A program made the position numbers and the translations under genes. A DNA stretch of 37,822 nucleotides, from NCBI GenBank assembly GCA_964426135.1, contig CAYRPN010000052.1, forward strand, positions 1 to 37,822, given 5' to 3'. The stretch is from CAYRPN01 sp964426135. GTDB taxonomy: Bacteria > Planctomycetota > Phycisphaerae > Phycisphaerales > Phycisphaeraceae. The notes under the pieces were generated by a model. The model saw only the letters and a list, made by a program, of their open reading frames with translations. It made no database searches and was not told the origin of the DNA. Shown piece after piece: positions 31,438 through 37,822 of the stretch; position 1 is the stretch's first letter; every line of letters starts with the position of its first letter.

Positions 31438-32853
31438 ATGAACGCAGGCGTCAACTCAAGCGATCTGGACGACAGCCACGACACATCACCTTCGAGCCGG
31501 TCCGCCGATGCTGACGCGTTGTGCCATTGCGTCGACTGTGCCGCGGCGTTCCCCCGTTCGGCCCTGGTCATGACCGATGGCGAACTGGTCTGCCGCGCGT
31601 GCCTGCGCGCCGGACAGAAAGCAGCCGAGCAACAGCGCCGGCTCATCGCGTGGCTGAGCATCAGTGCCGTCCTGCTTCTGACGGGCCTGGCGCTTTTTCT
31701 CTTCATCTTCAACCGCGACCCCCGGCGCGACTCGATCGCCACAGGCGGGGCCGGCGGCACTCATTCACAGTCGACCGCCGGGGACATCGTGTCAAAGGAT
31801 GGCGACATCGCGCCGCCGCCCATCGACCGCGGGATTGCCGGAACCGAGCGCCAGCCGGAGCGCCAGCCCGAACCTGAATCCCTCGATGATCCAGGCGAGA
31901 CGGCTACCTCGCCCGTCATCCCTCCGCCGGCTAAGGACACGCTTGCGAATCACCTGAACGTCAGCGTCATCGCCACTTCGCCCGGTTCGCCGCTGATCGC
32001 CACGTACCGGCGCGATGCATCGCGGCGGCCCGCCGCGGACGAGATTCGCATCTGGGATCTGGCCACGGGCAAGCCGCGGCGCACGCTCGACCAGCCCCAC
32101 CAGGCGGATGCGATGGCGATTTCCGACGACGGGCGCTGGCTGATCTCCATGGGCCGCCGCGGAACGCAGGCGGAAGTGAAGGCGTGGGATCTTGCCGACG
32201 GCTCCGTCGCCGCGAGCACCAACATCGCCGAATCCTTCGGCAGCATCGCCTTCGCCGCTGACCAGCGATTCGTGTGGCTCCTTTGTCCAAGTGATGGATT
32301 TCGCAGGCTCGATCTTCAGCAGCGCCAGTTTCAACGACACCTCGATCTGAGTCCGCATGCCTACCTCGCGCAGTTCAGCGGGCCGCGAAATCTGGCGGCG
32401 GTGAAGTGCAACCGCGCGGCCGGCGGCGGGGCGGAGCAGTGGATCGATGTCCACGACCTCGCTTCCAGAACGCACCTGCACAAACTCAATCCCGGGGGCC
32501 TCATCGGCAGCTTCGCCCTGGCGCCCGACGGCGGCACGATCGCGCTGGGCTACCGCGATCGCATCGATCTCTACGAAACCCGGCGATGGCAGAAAACCGC
32601 CCGCATCGACCGCGCCGGCGTCAATGCGCCGCAGCGACTGCTCTTCTCGCCCGGCTCGACGCACCTGGTTGAACTGCCCTTCGGCGTGGACGGCGCATCG
32701 CCGATCATCCGCGATCTGAAAGCCGGCACGCATGTGAAAATCAACACGAAGCCCTGCACCGACTGGAACTTCGGCCCGGGCAACCGCCTTCACCTGGCCA
32801 GCGAACGCAGCGCGGTGCGGGTGTTTGAACTAACGGGGAATGAGGTGAAGTGA
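31438..32853 (+). CDS. Zinc-ribbon, single-TM, WD40/propeller-like protein
   Basis: A 471-residue protein with three parts. An N-terminal zinc-ribbon-like segment has Cys31-x2-Cys34 and Cys52-x2-Cys55 (CVDC ... CRAC). One membrane helix is at about 70-90. A Pro/Glu-rich spacer leads to a propeller at about 165-470 with WD40-style blades such as DEIRIWDLATGKPRRTL, AEVKAWDLADGSVA and VRVFELTGNEVK. This places a cytoplasmic metal-binding knuckle opposite an outer propeller, possibly a scaffold or sensor; no enzyme motif is seen. The ATG sits in the tail of a dispersed GGGCAAGCTCCG repeat and has a poor ribosome-binding site. Confidence 0.75.
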   Translation: MNAGVNSSDLDDSHDTSPSSRSADADALCHCVDCAAAFPRSALVMTDGELVCRACLRAGQKAAEQQRRLIAWLSISAVLLLTGLALFLFIFNRDPRRDSIATGGAGGTHSQSTAGDIVSKDGDIAPPPIDRGIAGTERQPERQPEPESLDDPGETATSPVIPPPAKDTLANHLNVSVIATSPGSPLIATYRRDASRRPAADEIRIWDLATGKPRRTLDQPHQADAMAISDDGRWLISMGRRGTQAEVKAWDLADGSVAASTNIAESFGSIAFAADQRFVWLLCPSDGFRRLDLQQRQFQRHLDLSPHAYLAQFSGPRNLAAVKCNRAAGGGAEQWIDVHDLASRTHLHKLNPGGLIGSFALAPDGGTIALGYRDRIDLYETRRWQKTARIDRAGVNAPQRLLFSPGSTHLVELPFGVDGASPIIRDLKAGTHVKINTKPCTDWNFGPGNRLHLASERSAVRVFELTGNEVK

Positions 32854-33608
32854 GAGGCGGACAAGTGCGAAGGCGCAAGAGAATGTCCGCTTGGCGAGCG
32901 GACGCACTGCATGACTGTGCTTCGATTCAGGCTGTATGCCCGACCCTCCCCTTGCCCCACCCTACGCCAACTACGCCAACCAACTTCGTTGCGCCGCTTC
33001 CAATCGACCGGAGTCACAGACTCCGGCTCTGTTCACGACTCCGAAACGCCTATTCCAACCGGTGTCAAGTACGAAAATACGTGCCGGTCTTGTCAGAGCC
33101 GGAGTCTGTGACTCCGGTTCGCCCATCCGGATCGATGCCGGCGAGGCGAAACTCGGCGCGGCGGACGCACGGTGAACCGGAAACGCAGCGCACGAAGGTC
33201 ACGAAGAGGGGTCCTTCCGGCTTCTCTGGGGGTCATTTTATTGAAAACGAGTACACCAGCGAGCGGATTCATGAACGACACCGACCGTTATCCTCTTATT
33301 TATCGCTCGTATCTTCGACTCGCGGGAAGTTGCCATGAGTAGCGTGTTGGTTAGCTGGAGCGACTCAGAAAAGAAGCAGGCGATCAAATGGGTTCGAGCA
33401 GGAGTCGCAGCGTTGATCGTGGCGCGGGAAGGCGGGCAAGAGCGTGGACGCATCGGGCATGCGGCGAACCTGCATGAACGGAGGCGCGAGATGGCGCACG
33501 AATGAAGGTTCTGCGCCGCGAGCGGCGAAGAGAGGCGCTCACCATCAAGGATGGCTGAAGATTGAGGGCCTTCCACGGGGCGCTTTTGGTGCCGGTGGGA
33601 GCCGCGGG
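32854..33608. other. Intergenic region with a GGAGTC inverted repeat
   Basis: About 750 bases. CCGGAGTCACAGACTCCGG (33008-33026) and its partner at 33094-33118 form two self-paired, mutually complementary arms with about 65 bases between. A GCACGAAGG half-repeat lies near 33188. The only candidate gene is a 56-codon frame at 33335-33505, listed separately; nothing else is supported. Confidence 0.6.
33335..33505 (+). CDS. Possible small ORF, unknown
   Basis: A 56-codon frame starting MSSVLVSWSDSEKKQAIKWV and ending in a basic, helical ERRREMAHE. GGAAG lies 6 bases before the ATG, which is the main support. It has no recognised family and sits alone in repeat-rich DNA, so it may be a chance frame. 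Confidence 0.25.
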   Translation: MSSVLVSWSDSEKKQAIKWVRAGVAALIVAREGGQERGRIGHAANLHERRREMAHE

Positions 33609-36011
33609 TCAGGGTTGGATCCGTTTGAGCTGGGGCCGGTCGGTGGAGGCTTCGATCTTGGCAATGGCCTCGCGGACGGCGGCGGCTTTCTGGAGGCTCA
33701 GTCGCTTGGGGAAATCGGGCTCGCCCTTTTCGAAGGATTCGGCCGCTGTGCGCAACTGTGGAACGACGCGCTGGGCGTGCGCGCCGTACTTGAGCAGAAT
33801 GGGCAGGATGGACTTGATGCGCTCTTGACTCGCCCAGGGATTCTGCGTGCGGATGTAGTCGGCGGCGGCGGCGATGCCCTCTTCGATGTGATGCGAGGCC
33901 AGCAGCCTCAGGCCGGCCAGGCGCACGCCGTCGGCAAACATCTCGCCGCTGGGCGCGGGCTGGACGATGGCCTCGTGGATGGCCGGGAGCAGGGGCTGGA
34001 TCTCCTCGAACGTGAGGCGGTCGTAGATGTTGCTGACTTTGCTGCGCGCGTGGCCGTCCTGGTTCTGAAGGCCGCGGGCGATGGCGATGCGGAGCTTGTC
34101 GCGATCGACGCCCTCGAGTTTCTTTTTGTCGTTGAGCATTTTTTCAAAGACAGCACCGCACAGGTACCGCTGCTCCATGGCGCGGGGATCACTTTTCTCA
34201 GGAGTGCGGGCGATGCGGTCGAGAATGTCGGGCAAGGCCACCATCCCCTCCTTGCCGATGGCGGCCAGGGCATCGCCGGCCTTCACGCGAAGCCAGAGGT
34301 CGGAGTGCGAAAGCGTGGCGCGGAGCTTGGGCACCGCGGGAGCCGCGGCGGCGCGGAGTTCCTCGAGCGCGTGGCAGGCGCCAATGCGCGCATCAAGCGA
34401 GGGCGAGTCGAGCAGCGCGATGATGGCTGACAGCGGCGCGGGTTTGCGCGCAGCCAGTTCCTCGGCGGCGCGCTCGCGCACGATGGGTGACCACGAGCCC
34501 AGGCGCGCAAGCAACTGGGCCTCGGTCAGCGCCTTGTAAAAGCTTTTGCGGTCCTTGTTGTCCCAGCCCCGGCCATCGGCGATGAGGCTTTGCGCGGTGG
34601 CTGCGGGCAGCGGCGCAACGATGCCGAGCGTCTTGCCGGTGAGGACGATTTTCTTGAGCGGTGCTGCGTAACCGAGGAGATAAGCGCCGGTGGCGTCCCA
34701 GGATCGGTAGCTGTCGAAGTCAGGCTCGGGCGGGCCTTGGTGGGGGAACGTGCCATCCCATCGCCGCGCCAGGTCGTGGTACCACGCGCCGAACTCGCGC
34801 ATCCAGGCGCCGGTGGCCTGCGGGCCGGCCTGTGCAATGGCGGGCAGGGACCAGGTCATGTTGAAGAAATTGCCGGTGTGTCCGCAATCGCGTTCATTGC
34901 CATGCGAGGCCAGGGCCATGCGTGTGAAATAGTCGGCGCCCTGGGGTTCGCGCAATCGCTGGAAGAGGACGGCGGCCATGCCGCACTTGCCGTTGTCCTC
35001 GTGGGTCTGGGTCCATGCGGGATGGTCACCGTAGGGCACAGCGCCTTTGCCGATGTAAAAGCGCATGAGGTTGGCGCTTCTCTCGATGGCCCGGGCCACT
35101 TGCGGGTCCTTGACGCCTGCGTCGCGCGCCATGACGAGGCCGATGGTCAGCGGCAGGCCCGGTGCGTTCATCATGCCGTAGCCGCTGAGGCGGCCGTCGG
35201 GCAGCGCGAACTTGTGCCCCCACGAGCCGACCGCGCTTTGGCCGTTGGCCGCTTCCATCGCCAGACGCCGCAGGCCCGGGAGTAATGTCTGGTCGCCGGT
35301 GGCGTTGATGGTTTCGGCGAGCAGCATCATGACGTAGCCGTAGTACCAGGTGCTGTAGCCCGTGGTGGAGAAGTCGGCAGCCCACTGGGCCTCGCGCTTG
35401 ACGAGCGGGAGATGGGCCGGGTCGCCGCCAGCGAGCAGCGCCAGTGCATTGAGTGCGCGCGGGATGCCGTTGGTTTTTCTCGCGTAATCCGGCTCAGCGA
35501 CGCGGGCGGCCAGTGCTTTGAGGCCCTGATCGAGAATGCGTTTGGACTTGGGGCAATCAAAGGGTGCCGTCGCGCTGAAGGTGCCCATGACCGGCAGCTT
35601 CACGACGACCGGCTCCGACTTGCCGGCGCGCCAGCGCGTGAGCATGAGCCTGCCGCCGCCCGCCTCAGTTTCGGCGGCGGTGATGGCCCGGCCCATTTCG
35701 GTGCGCGGGTCAAACGAAAAGGCCTGCCCGCCCGCGCCCAGCAGCACATCGCCCACCACCAGCACACCATCCGCCGGCGAGCCTTTGTCCACGGCGGTGA
35801 TGGAAATCTGCCTTGCATCGGTGGTCACGAGCCTGTCGCTGAACATCCACCCGCGTGCGCCACTGGGGCCGAGATTCCAGTCCTTTCTCGCATTGGAGGG
35901 AATGGTGTCGCCCTTGGTGAAGTCGGGCATGGCGATCTTCTCGCCGCCGGCGGCGATAGAGGATGAGGACAGGGCGAGCAAGATGGCGCAGGGCAGCAGT
36001 GTGATTTTCAT
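33609..36011 (-). CDS. Exported DUF6288-like protein: PDZ-like, alpha-toroid and HEAT-like domains
   Basis: An 800-residue secreted protein. The signal peptide is MKITLLPCAILLALSSSSIA. A PDZ-like segment at about 60-140 includes GSPADGVLVVGDVLLGAGGQ. Residues about 160-480 resemble a helical toroid (ARAIERSANLMRFYIGKGAV, TGAWMREFGAWYHDLARRWD, TGAYLLGYAAPLKKIV), followed by HEAT-like helices (SIDARIGACHALEEL-type repeats) at about 520-800. The order fits DUF6288 proteins of planctomycetes; their function is unknown to me. I chose the ATG giving MKITLLP because it yields a clean signal peptide; a GTG 11 codons earlier exists. The IS630 element lies beyond its promoter region. Confidence 0.75.
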   Translation of the reverse strand: MKITLLPCAILLALSSSSIAAGGEKIAMPDFTKGDTIPSNARKDWNLGPSGARGWMFSDRLVTTDARQISITAVDKGSPADGVLVVGDVLLGAGGQAFSFDPRTEMGRAITAAETEAGGGRLMLTRWRAGKSEPVVVKLPVMGTFSATAPFDCPKSKRILDQGLKALAARVAEPDYARKTNGIPRALNALALLAGGDPAHLPLVKREAQWAADFSTTGYSTWYYGYVMMLLAETINATGDQTLLPGLRRLAMEAANGQSAVGSWGHKFALPDGRLSGYGMMNAPGLPLTIGLVMARDAGVKDPQVARAIERSANLMRFYIGKGAVPYGDHPAWTQTHEDNGKCGMAAVLFQRLREPQGADYFTRMALASHGNERDCGHTGNFFNMTWSLPAIAQAGPQATGAWMREFGAWYHDLARRWDGTFPHQGPPEPDFDSYRSWDATGAYLLGYAAPLKKIVLTGKTLGIVAPLPAATAQSLIADGRGWDNKDRKSFYKALTEAQLLARLGSWSPIVRERAAEELAARKPAPLSAIIALLDSPSLDARIGACHALEELRAAAAPAVPKLRATLSHSDLWLRVKAGDALAAIGKEGMVALPDILDRIARTPEKSDPRAMEQRYLCGAVFEKMLNDKKKLEGVDRDKLRIAIARGLQNQDGHARSKVSNIYDRLTFEEIQPLLPAIHEAIVQPAPSGEMFADGVRLAGLRLLASHHIEEGIAAAADYIRTQNPWASQERIKSILPILLKYGAHAQRVVPQLRTAAESFEKGEPDFPKRLSLQKAAAVREAIAKIEASTDRPQLKRIQP

Positions 36012-36307
36012 TGTTTGGCCGAAATGGGGCGCTGTTGTTTTCACGGAGGGTCAATGATGGCGAGTGGCGATTCTACGACGCCATGCCGATCGAGCGGGAA
36101 CGCACAGGAAGCGTACGCAAGAGCATCGGTGTGATCGCCGACACGCGACTGCCTTGGCGATCACCTCGATGCCCGGTTCATCGCTCGCGTGGAATGATAT
36201 CGGGCTTCATCATTCGCCGATGTTTGAACCACCTGAAACGATTTGATGGTTCATCCGACGATTGAGTTTCGCAAAAGTAATGTAATAAAGACGCCGATAT
36301 ATGGCGC

Positions 36308-37319
36308 ATGAGACCACATGGTTCTGCCGAGACACTGGAGCATCGCCGGCGTCGGGCGATGAAGCTGCTGGACAGCGGCCTGACGATGGAGGAGGTGTCG
36401 CATCGAGTCGGCACCTCGGTGGCTTCCGTCTTTCGCTGGCGTCAAGCCGTGGCCGAGGGCGGGCCGGCGGCTCTGGCGGCCAAGCCGGTGCCGGGCCGGC
36501 CGCCCAAGCTGTCAAGAGCCCAGTGCTCACGACTGTTGGACGTGCTTCTGGCAGGGGCGATGGCGTACGGCTACCCCAACGAGATCTGGACGCTGAAGCG
36601 GATCGCCAAAGTGATCCGTCAGAAGTTTGGCGTCCGCTATCACCCCAACCACGTCTGGCGAATCCTGCGGGAACTGAACTGGTCCTGCCAGGTTCCCCAG
36701 CGGCGGCCCGTGCAGCGGGACGAAGAAGCGATCAGGCATTGGAAGCGGTACAAATGGCCGCATCTAAAAAAAGGCGCGCGAACTTGGGGCCCATCTGGCC
36801 TTCCTGGATGAGAGCGGCTTGATGCTCATCCCGACCCGCCGGCGGACTTGGGGGCCGCAGGGCCGGACGCCCATCGTGCCCTACAGCTACAAGCACGACC
36901 GCATCTGGGCCCTGGCCGTCCTCACCGTCAGTCCGGTTCGCCGGCGCGTCGGCCTGTATGCCCGCTTTCAGCAGGACAACTTCAAGGCTATCCATGTGGC
37001 CCCATTCCTGCGGCAACTCCTGCGCCACATGCCCGGCCCCGTCATCCGTCTGTGGGATCAGGGCAAGGTCCACAAGGGGCCGCATATCCAAAAAGTGCTG
37101 GACGACAATCCAGGACTGCGGACCGAGTTCTTCCCCAAGTACGCGCCGGAACTCAACCCGGCCGAGCAGGTCTGGAACGACTTCAAGGGCCATACGGCCA
37201 ACAGCCTGCCGCTGCACAAACGCGATATCCGCAACAGTCTTCATGCCAACAAGCGGCGCGTCTGCCGCTCCCAAGACAAGCTTCGCTCATTCATCCTGGC
37301 GTCTAAGAGCGTGTATTGA
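36308..37319 (+). CDS. IS630-family transposase in two frames, C-terminus altered by nested element
   Basis: The first frame (36308-36811) carries the helix-turn-helix region: TMEEVSHRVGTSVASVFRWR, the GRPPKLS linker and a second helical domain ending near KWPHLK. The second frame, +1 relative to it and with first in-frame ATG at 36819, continues KKARELGAHLAFLDESGLML. The catalytic triad is Asp in LDESG (36807), Asp in LWDQGK (37056) and Glu in NPAEQVW (37164). The frames can join at seven A residues (36766-36772), either by programmed +1 shift, by transcript slippage losing one A, or they reflect a disabling mutation. The last residues KSVY come from the nested element; without it the reading would be KLPAPFG before a stop. 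Activity uncertain. Confidence 0.88.
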
Positions 37320-37454
37320 AACCCCTCTCCCCCGGTCCGCCGGGGGAGAGGGTAGGGTGAGGGGGTCTTTGGAACGGCACCAAGGCACCCCCTCACCCCA
37401 ACCCTCTCCCCCAGAGCGGGGAGAGGGGGTCGGAACGAAGTTTCAATACACGCT
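37308..37454. mobile_element. 147-bp MITE-like element nested in the IS630 element
   Basis: Perfect 15-base terminal inverted repeats (AGCGTGTATTGAAAC at 37308-37322, GTTTCAATACACGCT at 37440-37454) are flanked by 5-base direct repeats CTAAG at 37303-37307 and 37455-37459. The interior has three stem-loops of the CCCTCTCCCCC/GGGGGAGAGGG and GGGTGAGGGGG/CCCCCTCACCC kind. It has no coding capacity, so it must have been moved by a transposase elsewhere. Confidence 0.93.
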
Positions 37455-37516
37455 CTAAGCTGCCAGCACCGTTCGGGTGAATTGAACTTACATTACTTTT
37501 GCGAACCTCAATAGTT

Positions 37517-37605
37517 GCCGTGCAAGATCAACTCCGCAGATTCGAATCGCTTCGCTCTCAGCCGGACGACTTGGAAAGTCGTCCCACATGCGATGTTGAT
37601 CCTGC
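37517..37605 (-). repeat. 89-bp dispersed repeat, copy 2
   Basis: Reverse complement of 31022-31110 with two differences. It begins 5 bases beyond the right end of the IS630 element, so the element may have inserted beside or into this repeat. The two copies are inverted and bracket about 6.4 kb. Confidence 0.93.
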
Positions 37606-37642
37606 ACCTCTTCTTAGCCCAACTTCCGCAGTTCGCCATCCC

Positions 37643-37674
37643 AAACGCCCCTGGCGATAGCGCCAAGGGCGTTT
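37643..37674 (-). terminator. Stem-loop after the partial gene at the window end
   Basis: AAACGCCC(C)TGGCG pairs with CGCCAAGGGCGTTT around a 4-base loop. In the minus-strand RNA the single mismatch becomes a G-U pair, giving a full 14-bp stem, which favours that direction. It lies 17 bases after the stop codon of the minus-strand gene; the following tract is only UUU. Confidence 0.6.
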
Positions 37675-37691
37675 TGTCTCAAGAGTCTTCA

Positions 37692-37822
37692 CTACAAATC
37701 GACCACCTCCAGGCTCCGCGGCAGGCTCAGGCCCAGCTTCTGCAGAAGGATCGCCTGGTGTTCCGTAGGCTTGCCCACGCAGCGTTTGCGGATCCGCTGC
37801 CCGCAGCGCGTGGGCAGGATCA
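37692..37822 (-). CDS. C-terminal end of a probable transposase, cut by the window edge
   Basis: Forty-three codons to a TAG stop. The readable part (ILPTRCGQRIRKRCVGKPTE, then HQAILLQKLGLSLPRSLEVV and DL) has the look of the extreme C-terminus of IS1634/IS4-group transposases, where a basic strand is followed by a PTxxQAxxLxxLGLxLP pattern. The position next to an IS630 element and a stem-loop supports a mobile element. With only this tail visible, the family is a guess. Confidence 0.4.
   Translation of the reverse strand, partial: ILPTRCGQRIRKRCVGKPTEHQAILLQKLGLSLPRSLEVVDL

Larger units (their letters stand above)
36262..37511 (+). mobile_element. IS630-family insertion sequence (Tc1/mariner-like)
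   Basis: The ends are inverted repeats of about 24 bases with one mismatch: TTGAGTTTCGCAAAAGTAAT at the left and the complement of TTGAGGTTCGCAAAAGTAAT at the right. It encodes a DDE transposase. IS630 elements normally duplicate TA; TA follows the right end (37512-37513) but GA precedes the left end, so one flank has changed or recombined. A 147-bp MITE-like element is nested near its right end, which explains the 1250-base length. Confidence 0.9.

Overview
The window is GC-rich bacterial chromosome that looks like a member of the Planctomycetota, possibly Phycisphaerae-like. This is inferred from gene content: a PVC-type membrane-bound dehydrogenase-like protein, a DUF1080 (3-keto-disaccharide hydrolase-like) protein, a DUF6288-like PDZ/toroid protein, a membrane-anchored Ser/Thr kinase, many secreted proteins of unknown substrate, and intergenic DNA crowded with inverted-repeat elements. 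No rRNA or other taxonomic marker confirms it.

Layout. 1-2.8 kb: an acyltransferase-3/SGNH protein of lower GC, tail-to-tail and overlapping with thymidylate kinase (tmk). 3.2-6.2 kb: a secreted propeller-like protein and a transmembrane Ser/Thr kinase, separated by a heptad repeat hairpin. 6.2-10.3 kb: two paralogous ParD/ParE-type toxin-antitoxin modules, each followed by a convergent small unknown gene. The first of these is followed by a broken copy of the accC 3' end and the second by the true accC; a secreted TIM-barrel-like protein lies between the two blocks. 10.3-13.6 kb: pepP-accB-accC on the minus strand (Xaa-Pro peptidase, biotin carboxyl carrier protein, biotin carboxylase; the fatty-acid entry step), with heptad hairpins in both intercistronic gaps. 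13.7-16.8 kb: a Tat-exported xylose-isomerase-like protein and a low-GC membrane protein with a C39-like cysteine peptidase domain. 17.4-23 kb: ffh, tRNA-Lys(CUU), a short-chain dehydrogenase and an ABC exporter. The last two carry repeat elements read through in frame as extra protein. 23.2-33 kb: secreted or periplasmic proteins (PVC dehydrogenase-like, cupredoxin, DUF1080, six-hairpin glycosidase-like), an ankyrin protein and a zinc-ribbon/TM/propeller protein. 33.6-37.8 kb: a DUF6288-like protein, an IS630-family element with a nested 147-bp MITE-like insertion, and the end of a second probable transposase.

The most unusual feature is the repeat biology. At least five loci carry arrays of 7-bp units, each locus with its own unit sequence. 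They are usually arranged as two inverted arms, and they lie either directly between a stop and the next start codon (upstream of the kinase, accC and accB) or inside reading frames (short-chain dehydrogenase, ABC exporter). Other families with 8, 9, 15, 18, 24 and 30 bp periods, an 89-bp dispersed repeat, and CCCTCTCCC-type elements with differing terminal repeats are also present. The genes mostly look like housekeeping and polysaccharide-related exported functions; I see no defence system beyond the two toxin-antitoxin pairs and no CRISPR.
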